Assembly: GCF_003971235.1 (NCBI RefSeq)
Contig: NZ_CP034661.1
Span: forward strand, 1,612,001-1,676,000
Direction: 5' to 3'
DNA length: 64,000 bases
Source: Chryseobacterium aureum
GTDB lineage: Bacteria > Bacteroidota > Bacteroidia > Flavobacteriales > Weeksellaceae
The stretch's first letter is position 1. Every line of letters starts with the position of its first letter. The notes under the pieces were generated by a model, which ran no database searches, was not told where the DNA came from, and saw only the letters and a program-made list of their open reading frames with translations. The position numbers and the translations under genes were made by a program. Shown here piece by piece: positions 29,201-37,800 of the stretch.

Positions 29201-31127
29201 CAACTTTCAGGTTCAGCGTAGTGCTGCTTGTTGTAGAAATTTCGTTGAAGTTTATCGTGATATTACTGGTCCCCTGTCCTCCTACAACACTTCCGAAGTT
29301 GGCACTTCCGAATGTCCATTCCATAAAGTCAGGAACAATACCGTTCAAATTTGCCGTGAATGTCTGAGTGCTGCTCGGACAGAAAGGCCCACCCGGATTA
29401 GGGTTAACTGTAATCGTATTAAGATCCAATGGCGCTGCACTGAACGAAACAGGAGCCGAAAGACACCCTGCATTACTCATCGATTTATTCTGTGCAGATA
29501 CTGAATAGGATGAAGCACCCGTATTAAATATGACCGTTACAGAAGATCCTGCATTGCTTCCCTGAATTGTTCCGTTAGTAACACTCCAAACCGGAACCAT
29601 TCCTGCATCAACAGAGCTGATGGTGTATACATACGGTTTTCCCGGACATACTTTTGTCTCTCCTGAAATAGTTCCTGCAGGCGGCTGCGGAATGGGTAAT
29701 ACTTTAATAATCCTTGGATTACTTTCACAACCTCCTCCTTGCTTCACCGCAACAATCGTATAAGTACCTGCCGTGTTAAAAGTATACGTAAATGGTCCGG
29801 ATACAGCTCCAGAAGTCACAGTTGAGCCTCCTGTAGTCACTTTCCAGATAACAGGTACATTCGGGGTTGTTGTAAATGTCTGGCTTGTTCCTGCACAGAT
29901 CTCATCCACACCTCCGCTTATTGCTACCGGCTGTTCAACAGTGATATCGATAGAAGCATTTCCTTCACATGATAATAAAGTGTTGTAGTAGCTTGCCTCA
30001 AGGTGATATGTTCCAGGCTGAGTGGCTGAGAAAACAATTTCATTTCTCTGCTGGGTATTCACCAGCTGTCCTCCTGCAGGGCCTGAGACATTCCAGTTAA
30101 CTTTGGTTGTAGGCCATTGAGGAATAGAATAGGTATACTGTTTACCAGCACATACTTTTTCCTGTCCTTTCACTTTGGCATTCTTTAAAATCACAGGGAT
30201 TTTAACTGTAGTCCATTCAGGACAAGCACATTCAGATCTGTACATTACATATCCGAAACCGTCCAGCGGATCTACCTGATCCCAAATTACTTCAATTTCA
30301 TTACCGTTATTGTTGATAATGTTTCCACCAATAACTTTCCACTGTCCTTTGTTACATCCATCCTGTGCATTGTATTTTTCTGTACTTCCTTCACATACTA
30401 CAGAAGCACAGTTGATCTGTACAGGATATGATTTCACTACTTTGATCTCTTTTTTATACCTGCTCTGGCAGCCACATTTATTGGTGACCGTAAGCTGAAT
30501 GGTATAAGTACCGGGATTCGTATAAATGTGAGACGGCTCAAAAGCTGTGGAAGTAGAAGTAGTTCCATCTCCGAACTGCCAGAAATAATTGACAATATCG
30601 GACCCTCCGTTTTGTTCGGAAAGGTTGTCAAAATACACCGTTGTATTGTTACATACGGTATAATCCAGATTCAGCAATTCAAATTTAGCAATCGGTCTGT
30701 TGATTTTTTCAATACAGATGGTCTGGGTCTCCACTGTTCCGTCATTGTAGGTGATCACAGCCTGTAGAGAACCATTCCCGGCTGCTCCCCACGTAACATA
30801 CGCTAAGACATTCCCGGTTCCGGAAATGGTGGCAGTTCCTCCGGAAACAGACCATTGTACATTAGAAACGTTGGAGCCCTGAACCAGGTATTTCACAGGG
30901 TCTATTGATTTCTCGCAGACCCGGAGACACAGGGCGGAATTGATGTAAGAACTGGCGATTCCGTTATCAGGAACCTGTCCTTCTTTCTCGCCGCGGAATT
31001 CCTGGCATCCGACCTCTTCGGTCCATGTAATTCGAGCTTGTGCCTGTAGTACCCAAGGTACCAAAAGCCAACATAGCAGGAGCCATCTGAAGATGTGCTG
31101 CCTACCAAAATAGGTGTTGTTTTTCAT
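26235..31127 (-). CDS. Giant PKD/Ig-like repeat T9SS cargo protein
   Basis: 1630 residues with a signal peptide ending near VLQAQA. A clear PKD domain lies near 170-230 (YFWQFGDGTT ... GTYTIQLTVTN), followed by about a dozen Ig/PKD-like repeats of 80-100 residues, most starting with a Cys-containing strand such as VCAGKQYTYSI or ICAGSSTILTG. The end is a type A T9SS sorting domain (MIPNPAKEKVKISYN ... LQGKLIKN). The paired cysteines in repeats suggest disulfides outside the cell. Probably a long surface fibre or adhesin; the partner is unknown. Confidence 0.88.
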   Translation of the reverse strand: MKNNTYFGRQHIFRWLLLCWLLVPWVLQAQARITWTEEVGCQEFRGEKEGQVPDNGIASSYINSALCLRVCEKSIDPVKYLVQGSNVSNVQWSVSGGTATISGTGNVLAYVTWGAAGNGSLQAVITYNDGTVETQTICIEKINRPIAKFELLNLDYTVCNNTTVYFDNLSEQNGGSDIVNYFWQFGDGTTSTSTAFEPSHIYTNPGTYTIQLTVTNKCGCQSRYKKEIKVVKSYPVQINCASVVCEGSTEKYNAQDGCNKGQWKVIGGNIINNNGNEIEVIWDQVDPLDGFGYVMYRSECACPEWTTVKIPVILKNAKVKGQEKVCAGKQYTYSIPQWPTTKVNWNVSGPAGGQLVNTQQRNEIVFSATQPGTYHLEASYYNTLLSCEGNASIDITVEQPVAISGGVDEICAGTSQTFTTTPNVPVIWKVTTGGSTVTSGAVSGPFTYTFNTAGTYTIVAVKQGGGCESNPRIIKVLPIPQPPAGTISGETKVCPGKPYVYTISSVDAGMVPVWSVTNGTIQGSNAGSSVTVIFNTGASSYSVSAQNKSMSNAGCLSAPVSFSAAPLDLNTITVNPNPGGPFCPSSTQTFTANLNGIVPDFMEWTFGSANFGSVVGGQGTSNITINFNEISTTSSTTLNLKVVKCGVTKIISVPVSLLPLPVVSFTNVGGICLGSNLSFSVNQGSIASATGVTFTFANGTTYNTTYNPTGNYSFPNNGYIQNGSGSNISQTVTVTYTGTNGCNYKPTASANFTIYPETIITVSPVYNILVCDPTTMTPYTLTANSSTGLTNITSWQWFKNNSAISGATTNSYTIGGAGAFGTYRVRAIDINGCVVYSQNINVSQLCPSSGSCNADPQINFAATWSGCNTISTSGLTYNGTPDQIEWSSDSVLTLTSPQGQPTATYQTTLAGAHIVFVRLRYGSCWYSKAVEVRKNYEPKFSVSTVCNGNGYNVTLFNSSTIFEINQSSITYTFTSPGQPTQTGQTATYNNLAPGTYTFTMTMSAPGKPSCTTTQTVTLAPVPNTNFLVPAWICVREPITFTAAGYNSANTYTWLFDGTAYVASGSGATVTYNTSGAKTVQLKITTPNGCVYTSPVANISVKEAFIDGNISPINVVACAGSVPTLVFNGSVGTASQYIWMNGSQPVPGAPNSLTFTPTQSGTYWPVLVSPDGCKTSIMSTKAATVTVKNAPYVNISGKANICAGSSTILTGLVTDNTLEYQWKKAGSVVIPWTSAPYPITLNTGALTAGTYVYTLEVRTPGTSGCTSSKNFTLTVSNPPSSITATYSLVSCQPYKIQLTASGPSAGDYNWSNGMSGQTITVNEGGVFQVTYTAPSGCKVSNSVEVPLSLESLMWVFPTGCYDECLRENNYIIGPKGVFDHHDWMLFGNSIQSGNNNFIFPLYIGSAGTYQLQVNHLGCQYTSGTMNYYPGKECGYETDCKIEGDIKPMKWVGDHYAVSGVIHNAGGQPISLNVSSVNGYGTYIPSIITIPAGGVYDMNVNPLAFYPNPNFQGVDEILFYNETCKFSTKAVDPEWMGMRSASRSVTAAAVSSLKMIPNPAKEKVKISYNTGDEKLLAKQITVFDAMGNIKFRKEVKAASGEVDVEVSSWLQGVYIVIVQTGDTSLQGKLIKN

Positions 31128-31612
31128 AGTTATTAAAAAATGTTATTAATTTTTTGTCAAATTAACAAAAAAAATAATACAAAAATCATTTAATAGTGAA
31201 AAAATAACACATTTTTGCTATTGAAGCCCAACAATATAGATAAATTCATGCTTATCTGTTATTTCACCTACATGCCAGTTATAAAAAAAATCCTTTTTTT
31301 TCATAATTTGATGGTTTAAATAAATAAAATACTCAGTTTTCACTATAAATAAAAAACAAAAACAACAATCAAAACATTAATAATGAATTTTATTAACTAA
31401 AAATAGACAATAAACTAAAATTAATAACACTAAGAGTTCAATTACAAAAAAGAAAAAAAGATCAACCGAAATCTTTCTCTTTTCATAACATTTTTTATCT
31501 GCTGAATTTCTTTTCACTGCTGTGGTATACATCCCCTTATTTCCCGTAGAAATACTTTATAAACATTCATGAGTGCAGGCAACCAGAATTACAGACAATC
31601 CCAAAAATATTT
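31128..31612. other. AT-rich intergenic region
   Basis: Spacer between the divergent PKD giant and the glutaminase gene. Long A/T tracts, no open frame of note and no strong hairpin seen. It must carry the promoter of the PKD gene, but I find no full TAnnTTTG match on the minus strand near 31127. Confidence 0.45.
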
Positions 31613-31620
31613 TATCTTTG
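31613..31620 (+). promoter_or_regulatory. Candidate -7 promoter box of the glutaminase gene
   Basis: TATCTTTG matches TAnnTTTG, 43 bases upstream of the ATG at 31664, which would leave a leader of about 35 bases. A clear TTTG -33 box is not visible. Confidence 0.55.
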
Positions 31621-31663
31621 TTTCCTCAGGCATATCATAACTATTTTATCTGAAGACGTCCTT

Positions 31664-32677
31664 ATGAAAAACAACAGCTTTTTATCCTCAGCAAAAGGAT
31701 TTTGCACTGCGGCTTTTTTAGCCTTAAACACTATTGCTTATGCTCAGAAAACCGCAGATCTCTCAACCATTTCAGAAAAAACCTTAAGCAGCATTCTGGA
31801 AAAAAACAGAGATTATTATACACAAGGTAAAGTAGCAGATTACATTCCTGAACTGGGAAAAATGGATGCTAAAGCCATTGCTTTTTCAGTGGTAGACAAA
31901 AACGGCAAAGTGTTTAACACAGGTGATGTAAGTAAAAAATTCACCATGCAGAGCATTTCCAAAATCATATCCTTAATGGTGGCTGTCAATGAAAAAGGAG
32001 AAACCCATATCTTTGACAAAATGGGATATTTTGGTTCAGACAAACCTTTCAATCATTTTTCAAACCTGGAAACTACAGGAAAACCGCTGAACCCGATGAT
32101 GAACGCAGGTGCTATCCTTACCACTTCATTAATTTCCGGGGAAGGTGAAAAGCCATTCCTTAAAATACTGGATATGGTAAGATACATCACCAAGAACCCT
32201 TCAATAGATTACAACAAATCTGTTTACGAATCCGAAAAATCAACAGGACACCGCAACCGTGGTATGTTTTATATTATGAAAAACAGCGGCCTGATTTCAG
32301 GGAACGAAGATCAGCTGGATAACTATTTCAAGCAGTGCTCCATTGAACTCACCGCTGAAGACCTTGCCAAAATCGGATACTTTTTTGCCAACCAGTGTGT
32401 AAGATTTGATGGAGACTCCACCTATAAAAATGCCGATATGGCAAAACTGATAGAATCCCAGATGCTGACAGCCGGAATGTACGAGTTCAGCGGAGAATAT
32501 TCCAGAATGGTAGGATTACCAAGCAAATCCGGTGTTGGAGGCGGAATTACCGTAAGTGTTCCGGGAAAAATGGGGATCGGAGTATTCAGTCCTGCTTTGG
32601 ACCAGCATGGTAATTCGCTGGCAGGTTACCATATGATTCTCGATCTGGCAAAACAGTACGGATTAAGTATTTTTTAA
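31664..32677 (+). CDS. glsA: Glutaminase with signal peptide
   Basis: 337 residues. From about residue 35 the sequence follows the serine-dependent beta-lactamase-like glutaminase family (glutamine to glutamate plus ammonia): AFSVVDKNGKV, the S-x-x-K active site QSISK (Ser97, Lys100), NPMMNAGAI, and the GVGGGI loop near the end. Unlike the usual cytosolic enzyme of about 305 residues, it has an N-terminal signal peptide (cleavage near AYA-QK), so it should act in the periplasm or outside, supplying glutamate or ammonia. It stands alone with its own promoter box and a perfect terminator. Confidence 0.93.
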   Translation: MKNNSFLSSAKGFCTAAFLALNTIAYAQKTADLSTISEKTLSSILEKNRDYYTQGKVADYIPELGKMDAKAIAFSVVDKNGKVFNTGDVSKKFTMQSISKIISLMVAVNEKGETHIFDKMGYFGSDKPFNHFSNLETTGKPLNPMMNAGAILTTSLISGEGEKPFLKILDMVRYITKNPSIDYNKSVYESEKSTGHRNRGMFYIMKNSGLISGNEDQLDNYFKQCSIELTAEDLAKIGYFFANQCVRFDGDSTYKNADMAKLIESQMLTAGMYEFSGEYSRMVGLPSKSGVGGGITVSVPGKMGIGVFSPALDQHGNSLAGYHMILDLAKQYGLSIF

Positions 32678-32700
32678 AGATTCAAGTATATACAATATCA

Positions 32701-32735
32701 CAAAGGCTCCAAAACATTTTGTTTTGGAGCCTTTG
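32701..32735. terminator. Bidirectional hairpin terminator
   Basis: Perfect 16-bp stem (CAAAGGCTCCAAAACA and its complement) with a TTT loop, between the converging glutaminase and hydrolase genes. Confidence 0.88.
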
Positions 32736-32744
32736 CATCAAGGA

Positions 32745-33599
32745 TTAATCATTCCTTCTCCTTAGTAAAAAATCATTTATTGTGTCCGCCATACCAATCA
32801 GCACATGCCCTTTGTCAGGATCAATATAGCATTCAAAATCAGGAAGCAACCCTTCGAGTCTTTCTTTTATTTGTCGGGAATCCCTGACCGCATCATCTGC
32901 TCCGCCTATAAAAAAGACAGGCATGGTCATACTTTTCAATTCTTCATCAGAAAAAATATACTCCTTATCGATCCTTGCATCCACAGAAGACTGCATAAGA
33001 TTCATAAAGTCCAGAACAGGCTGATCTATTTTTTGTGAACCAGTGATCATCTTATTGATTTTTCTCTTCCCGGTAGCTCCAAGTAGAGAAAAGAATATCG
33101 CTTTTAACACAAAACTAAGCTTTGTTTTTACAATTCCACCCGGAGAAAGAAGAACAAGCTTACTGACTTTTTCCGGATATCTGGCTGCAAACTTTACCGC
33201 AAGCCATCCGCCTTGAGACAGTCCCACCAAAGAGGCTTCTGTTATTTTCAGCTGTTGGAAAACCTCATTCAGCCAATTACTGTAATAATTACCATCATAA
33301 GGAAGCCGGTTGGGCTCACTTTTACCTGGTTCCCCGATAATATCAATAGCATACACTTTATATTCTTTGCTGTATAAAGCAAAATCCTTCATCCAGGATG
33401 CAGCGTTAGAATTAGCTCCATGAAGTAATATAAGTTTAGGATGATCTTCATTTCCGTAACTCAGAACGTGAGTTTGTCCAAAGTTTGTGGAGACCACTTG
33501 CTGACGGATATTTCCTTTAAAATTTACTACCGCATTATCATAGTGCTCCAGCACCCTTTTTTTGTGAATCTCTGATCTGAAAACTGTTGTCTGTTTCAT
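32745..33599 (-). CDS. Alpha/beta-fold hydrolase
   Basis: 284 residues, no signal peptide. Landmarks: the HG oxyanion turn (LLHGANSN), nucleophile elbow GLSQGG with Ser128, acid in GGADDAV (Asp235 or Asp236) and His265 in KGHVLIG. A helical cap lies between about 155 and 215. The substrate cannot be told; family members include esterases and lipases. The gene stands alone, converging on the glutaminase gene. Confidence 0.85.
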   Translation of the reverse strand: MKQTTVFRSEIHKKRVLEHYDNAVVNFKGNIRQQVVSTNFGQTHVLSYGNEDHPKLILLHGANSNAASWMKDFALYSKEYKVYAIDIIGEPGKSEPNRLPYDGNYYSNWLNEVFQQLKITEASLVGLSQGGWLAVKFAARYPEKVSKLVLLSPGGIVKTKLSFVLKAIFFSLLGATGKRKINKMITGSQKIDQPVLDFMNLMQSSVDARIDKEYIFSDEELKSMTMPVFFIGGADDAVRDSRQIKERLEGLLPDFECYIDPDKGHVLIGMADTINDFLLRRRND

Positions 33600-34255
33600 A
33601 TTTACCTGTTTTATTTTGTTGTATTTTTTTTAATCCAAAACAGATTTCTGTATTACATGCTCAAAAAGTCAGCTCTCTGGAATCTGATCACAGTTATTCA
33701 AGATCGACTGGAAATTAATCAATTTCAAAAAAGAAAGTTAATACGAATAAGTAATGGAGGGATTAGAAACTCTTTCTAGATCATCATTATTGAAAAAATA
33801 GAAAACGAGCTTACTCTTATAAACACAGGCATATAGACATCATAATTTTATTGAATTATGATTGAGTTCTTGAGAGGGCAAAAATACAAAAAATTTTAAA
33901 ATACTCATATTATCAAATTATAATGACATACAGTGTTTTTAAATCCTAAAGATAATAACACAGTAATAAAGAGATACTTTACCTAAAATAAAAAAACACT
34001 CAATCTTATATATTTTACTTTTTTTATGAATTTCGGAAACATATATTAATTATTCTTAAAATCTTCTATCTGTTTATTTATCAAAAAGATAGGAAAAATT
34101 CATAAATAATTTAAATTAAATCACAGTATATTGATTAATTTTACTTACATTAGCATATCCGTTTTATCAGATTGATAAAGGTAATTCTTACATTTCAGAA
34201 CATTATTCACTGTATATTATCTTTTTGTAATATAACCTAAAACAAATCTCTTGTT
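33600..34255. other. Long AT-rich intergenic region
   Basis: Spacer between the hydrolase gene and the lipid-synthase operon, made mostly of A/T tracts. I see no coding frame, RNA gene or strong hairpin. It is unusually long for this chromosome and may hold regulator sites for the operon. Confidence 0.45.
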
Positions 34256-34288
34256 TTTGAAATATTTTATTTTTTATTCTTATATTTG
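34256..34288 (+). promoter_or_regulatory. Candidate promoter of the lipid-synthase operon
   Basis: TTTG at 34256-34259 and TATATTTG at 34281-34288, 21 bases apart, match both Bacteroidetes elements (-33 TTTG and -7 TAnnTTTG) at allowed spacing. Transcription would start near 34295, leaving a leader of about 500 bases before the ATG at 34801. Confidence 0.6.
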
Positions 34289-34563
34289 CTTAACATTTTT
34301 TTAACAATAATTATTTATAGTTAAAATTACCAAGATTGTACCGCCTCATTTTCAGGAATAAGAAAACAATAAATATACTTTAATAACATTTGAACAATTG
34401 ATATTTTTATATTAATAAATCATTATCAAATTTCATTTATGATTAAAGATATATCATAGTTTTATTATTTTTATTTCCTCATAACTGCAATTCGCAATAT
34501 ATACCGATGGTATTTGTGTTTTGCTGTGAGACATCATATAACTACTCCAATACCGTGAATGCT

Positions 34564-34722
34564 ATGAAAAACTTGACTAAAATCAGGCTAATGCCTCTTG
34601 AAAAACCGGACAACACCTCCTTCTTCTGCAATCTATCCATATGCGACAGATCATTACATAATTATCATCGAAACACATATACGATTAACGATTTAGCAAA
34701 AACCAATTTTATTATATCGTAA
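34564..34722 (+). pseudogene. Diverged copy of the megasynthase start within the operon leader
   Basis: The ATG at 34564 opens a frame whose first 16 residues (MKNLTKIRLMPLEKPD) match the megasynthase N-terminus (MKNLTIIGLTPFEKPD) at 12 positions; after that the sequences differ. The DNA upstream is also loosely similar, including a GTAC(C/T)GCCTCATT element at 34338 and 34728. It is either the remnant of a duplicated or recombined 5' end or a translated leader peptide of about 52 codons. Confidence 0.5.
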
Positions 34723-34800
34723 CAGAAAGTACTGCCTCATTACCGAAAGGCTCTGCATTGTGTTACAAAACTCTTGTTATCATTCAATAATTATCACGCC

Positions 34801-37800
34801 ATGAAAAACTTAACCATTATTGGACTAACGCCTTTTGAAAAGCCAGACGTTAACCTTATCGCTAGACTGCATCATGCGGGTGCATTTCCCGTTCTAAGCC
34901 TAGGAAATGAGTTAACGGCAGCCCAGGAAGCGTTACATGAACTTGATCAGATAGAGGTACCATCGTATGGTATTTATTTTTCTAATGACAATTTTACCCC
35001 ACTTCAAATCCCGGAAAAAGTAAGATTCGCGATTCTTCCGTTCGGAATGCCAGCACCTTCCAATCTGCCTGCTGTATATCAGGTAAGCAGCGTGGAAGAA
35101 GCCAGAAAGGCAGAACAGTCAGGAGCAGAAGGAATCATTATTAAAGGAAATGAAGCAGGCGGGCGGGTAGGTTATGAATCCACGTTCGTATTATTCCAGC
35201 GTGTGATCAAAGAAATCCAGAGCATTCCGGTGTGGGTACAGGGAGGAATAGGTCTCCATACCGCAGCCGCATCTAAAGCATTGGGAGCAACAGGAATTGT
35301 ACTGGATAGCCAGCTGGCACTGTTTCCTGAAAGCTCTGTTCCTAAAGAACTGAAAGAAGTATGCTCAAAACTGAATGGTACAGAAACTAAGGTGATTGCT
35401 AACCATCGTGTATTGGTGAGACCCAACTCACCTGCACTTCCTGAAAATGCAACTGCTGAAGATCTGAAGCAATACTTCAACGGCCTGGACCTCAGTGCAT
35501 GTTATATCCCTATGGGGCAGGACATTTCACTGGCTGTAGACCTGTATGAAGACTTCAAGACCCTGAAAAGGCTGATTTTCGGATTTAAAGAAGCAATGTA
35601 TGGACATCTGAAACAGGCAAAAGCGCTTAAAGCTATTGATAAAAACAACGCTTTAGCAAAAGATCTGGGGCTGGATTATCCTATCGCCCAAGGTCCCATG
35701 ACCCGTGTAAGCGATGTTCCTTTATTTGCCAATGCCGTTGCCAATGCCGGAGCCTTACCTTTTGTTGCATTATCCTTATTAAAAGGAGAATCTGCAAAAT
35801 CTTTGGTAATGGAAACCAAAAACCTGGCAGGTGAAAAAACCTGGGGTGTAGGAATTTTAGGATTTGCCCCGCAGGAATTAAGAGATGAGCAGACCTCCTA
35901 TATATTGGAAGCAAAACCTCCTGTTGTTCTGATTGCCGGGGGCAGACCTTCGCAGGCCAAAGTATTTGAAAAAGCCGGAATAAAATCATTCTTACATGTT
36001 CCTTCCCCTGCCCTTCTGGATATTTTCCTGAAAGAAGGGGCTAAAAACTTCATTTTTGAAGGACGTGAATGCGGAGGCCACGTAGGCCCTCTTTCAAGTA
36101 CAGTTCTTTGGGAAAAACAAATTGAACGTATCTTGAAAGAAGACCACCCTGAAAATATCAGCGTCTTTTTTGCCGGAGGAATCCATGACGCATTTTCAAC
36201 CGCATTTGTTTCTATCATGACTGCACCCTTAGCAGCAAGAGGAGTAAAAATTGGTGTGTTGATGGGAACTGCCTATCTCTATACTCATGAAGCGGTGCAG
36301 ACAGGGGCTATTCAGGAAGAATTCCAGTCTCAGGCTATGCAGGCTAAAGATACCGTTTTACTGGAAACAGCTCCGGGACATGAAACCCGTTGTTTAAATA
36401 CAGCATTTGCCCACCACTTCAATACAGAAAAAGCAAAACTTCTGGCTGCAGGTATGGATAAGAAGCAGGTATGGGAACAGCTTGAAAAATTAAATGTCGG
36501 ACGCCTGCGTATTGCCGCTAAAGGAATAGAACGTCAGGGTGACAAGCTTGTCAACATTCCTAAAGATGACCAATTAGACTTAGGAATGTATATGATCGGA
36601 CAGATCGCTACGATGCAGAATCGGGTGATCTCTTTAGCCGCTCTGCATCAAAATGTTGTAGACAATGATAAGCACATCCAGAATGCAGTGTTGCCGGAAC
36701 AGCCAATTTCTGCGGAAAAGCCGCTGGACATCGCTATCGTAGGAATGGAGTGTATCTTCCCAGGTGCTAAAAATCTTGATGAGTACTGGAGAAATATCAT
36801 TCTGGGTAAAGACAGTGTTACTGAAGTACCGGATGAAAGATGGAATAAAGATCTTTATTACAAACCAGACTCCAATGAATCTGATGTATCACACTCCAAA
36901 TGGGGAGGATTTATTCCTAAAATTGATTTCGATCCATTGGCATTCGGTATTCCTCCACAATCTCTTGCTGCTATTGAACCCACTCAGCTGCTGACCTTAT
37001 TGGTAGCTAAGCGTGCGATGGAAGATGCCGGATATGGTGAAAAACACATCAACAGAGACAACATTTCTGTCATTATAGGTGCTGAAGGAGGTAATGATCT
37101 TGCCAACAGCTATAGTTTCAGAGGATATTATAAGCAGGTTTTCGGAGAACTTCACGAAGAAGTAAAAGAAGCTTTCCCACATACTACTGAAGATTCTTTC
37201 CCTGGTATCCTGGCGAATGTAATCGCAGGTAGAATTACCAACCGACTGGATCTTGGAGGTAGAAACTTTACAGTAGATGCAGCCTGTGCTTCTTCTTTGG
37301 CAGCCATCGATCTTGCCTGTCAGGAACTTGTATTAGGAAAATCGGATATGGTACTTGCAGGAGGTGCAGATTTACACAACGGAATCAATGATTACCTGAT
37401 GTTCTCCAGCACGCATGCTCTATCCAGAAAAGGAAGATGTGCTACATTCGATGGTGATGCAGACGGTATCGCTCTGGGAGAAGGTATTGCCATCCTTGTT
37501 TTAAAAAGATATGAGGATGCTATCCGTGATGGTGACAGAATTTATTCAGTAATCAAAGGAGTTGGAGGATCCAGTGACGGTAAAGCATTAGGATTAACGG
37601 CTCCTAGAAAAATAGGTCAGGTAAGAGCCTTAGAGCGTGCTTATTCCCAGGCTGGGATCAGTCCTGCTTCCGTTGGTCTTGTAGAAGCTCACGGTACAGG
37701 AACAGTAGTAGGTGACAAAACCGAATTAAGTGCTCTGACCAATTTATTCAGCCGTTCAGGAGCATTACCTGGACAGACGCATTTAGGTTCTGTAAAAACA

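Noticed and set aside
26500..31100. Repeats suggestive of a CRISPR or tandem DNA array
   Set aside because: The repeats exist only at protein level (PKD/Ig-like domains of 80-100 residues); there are no identical short DNA repeats with regular spacers.
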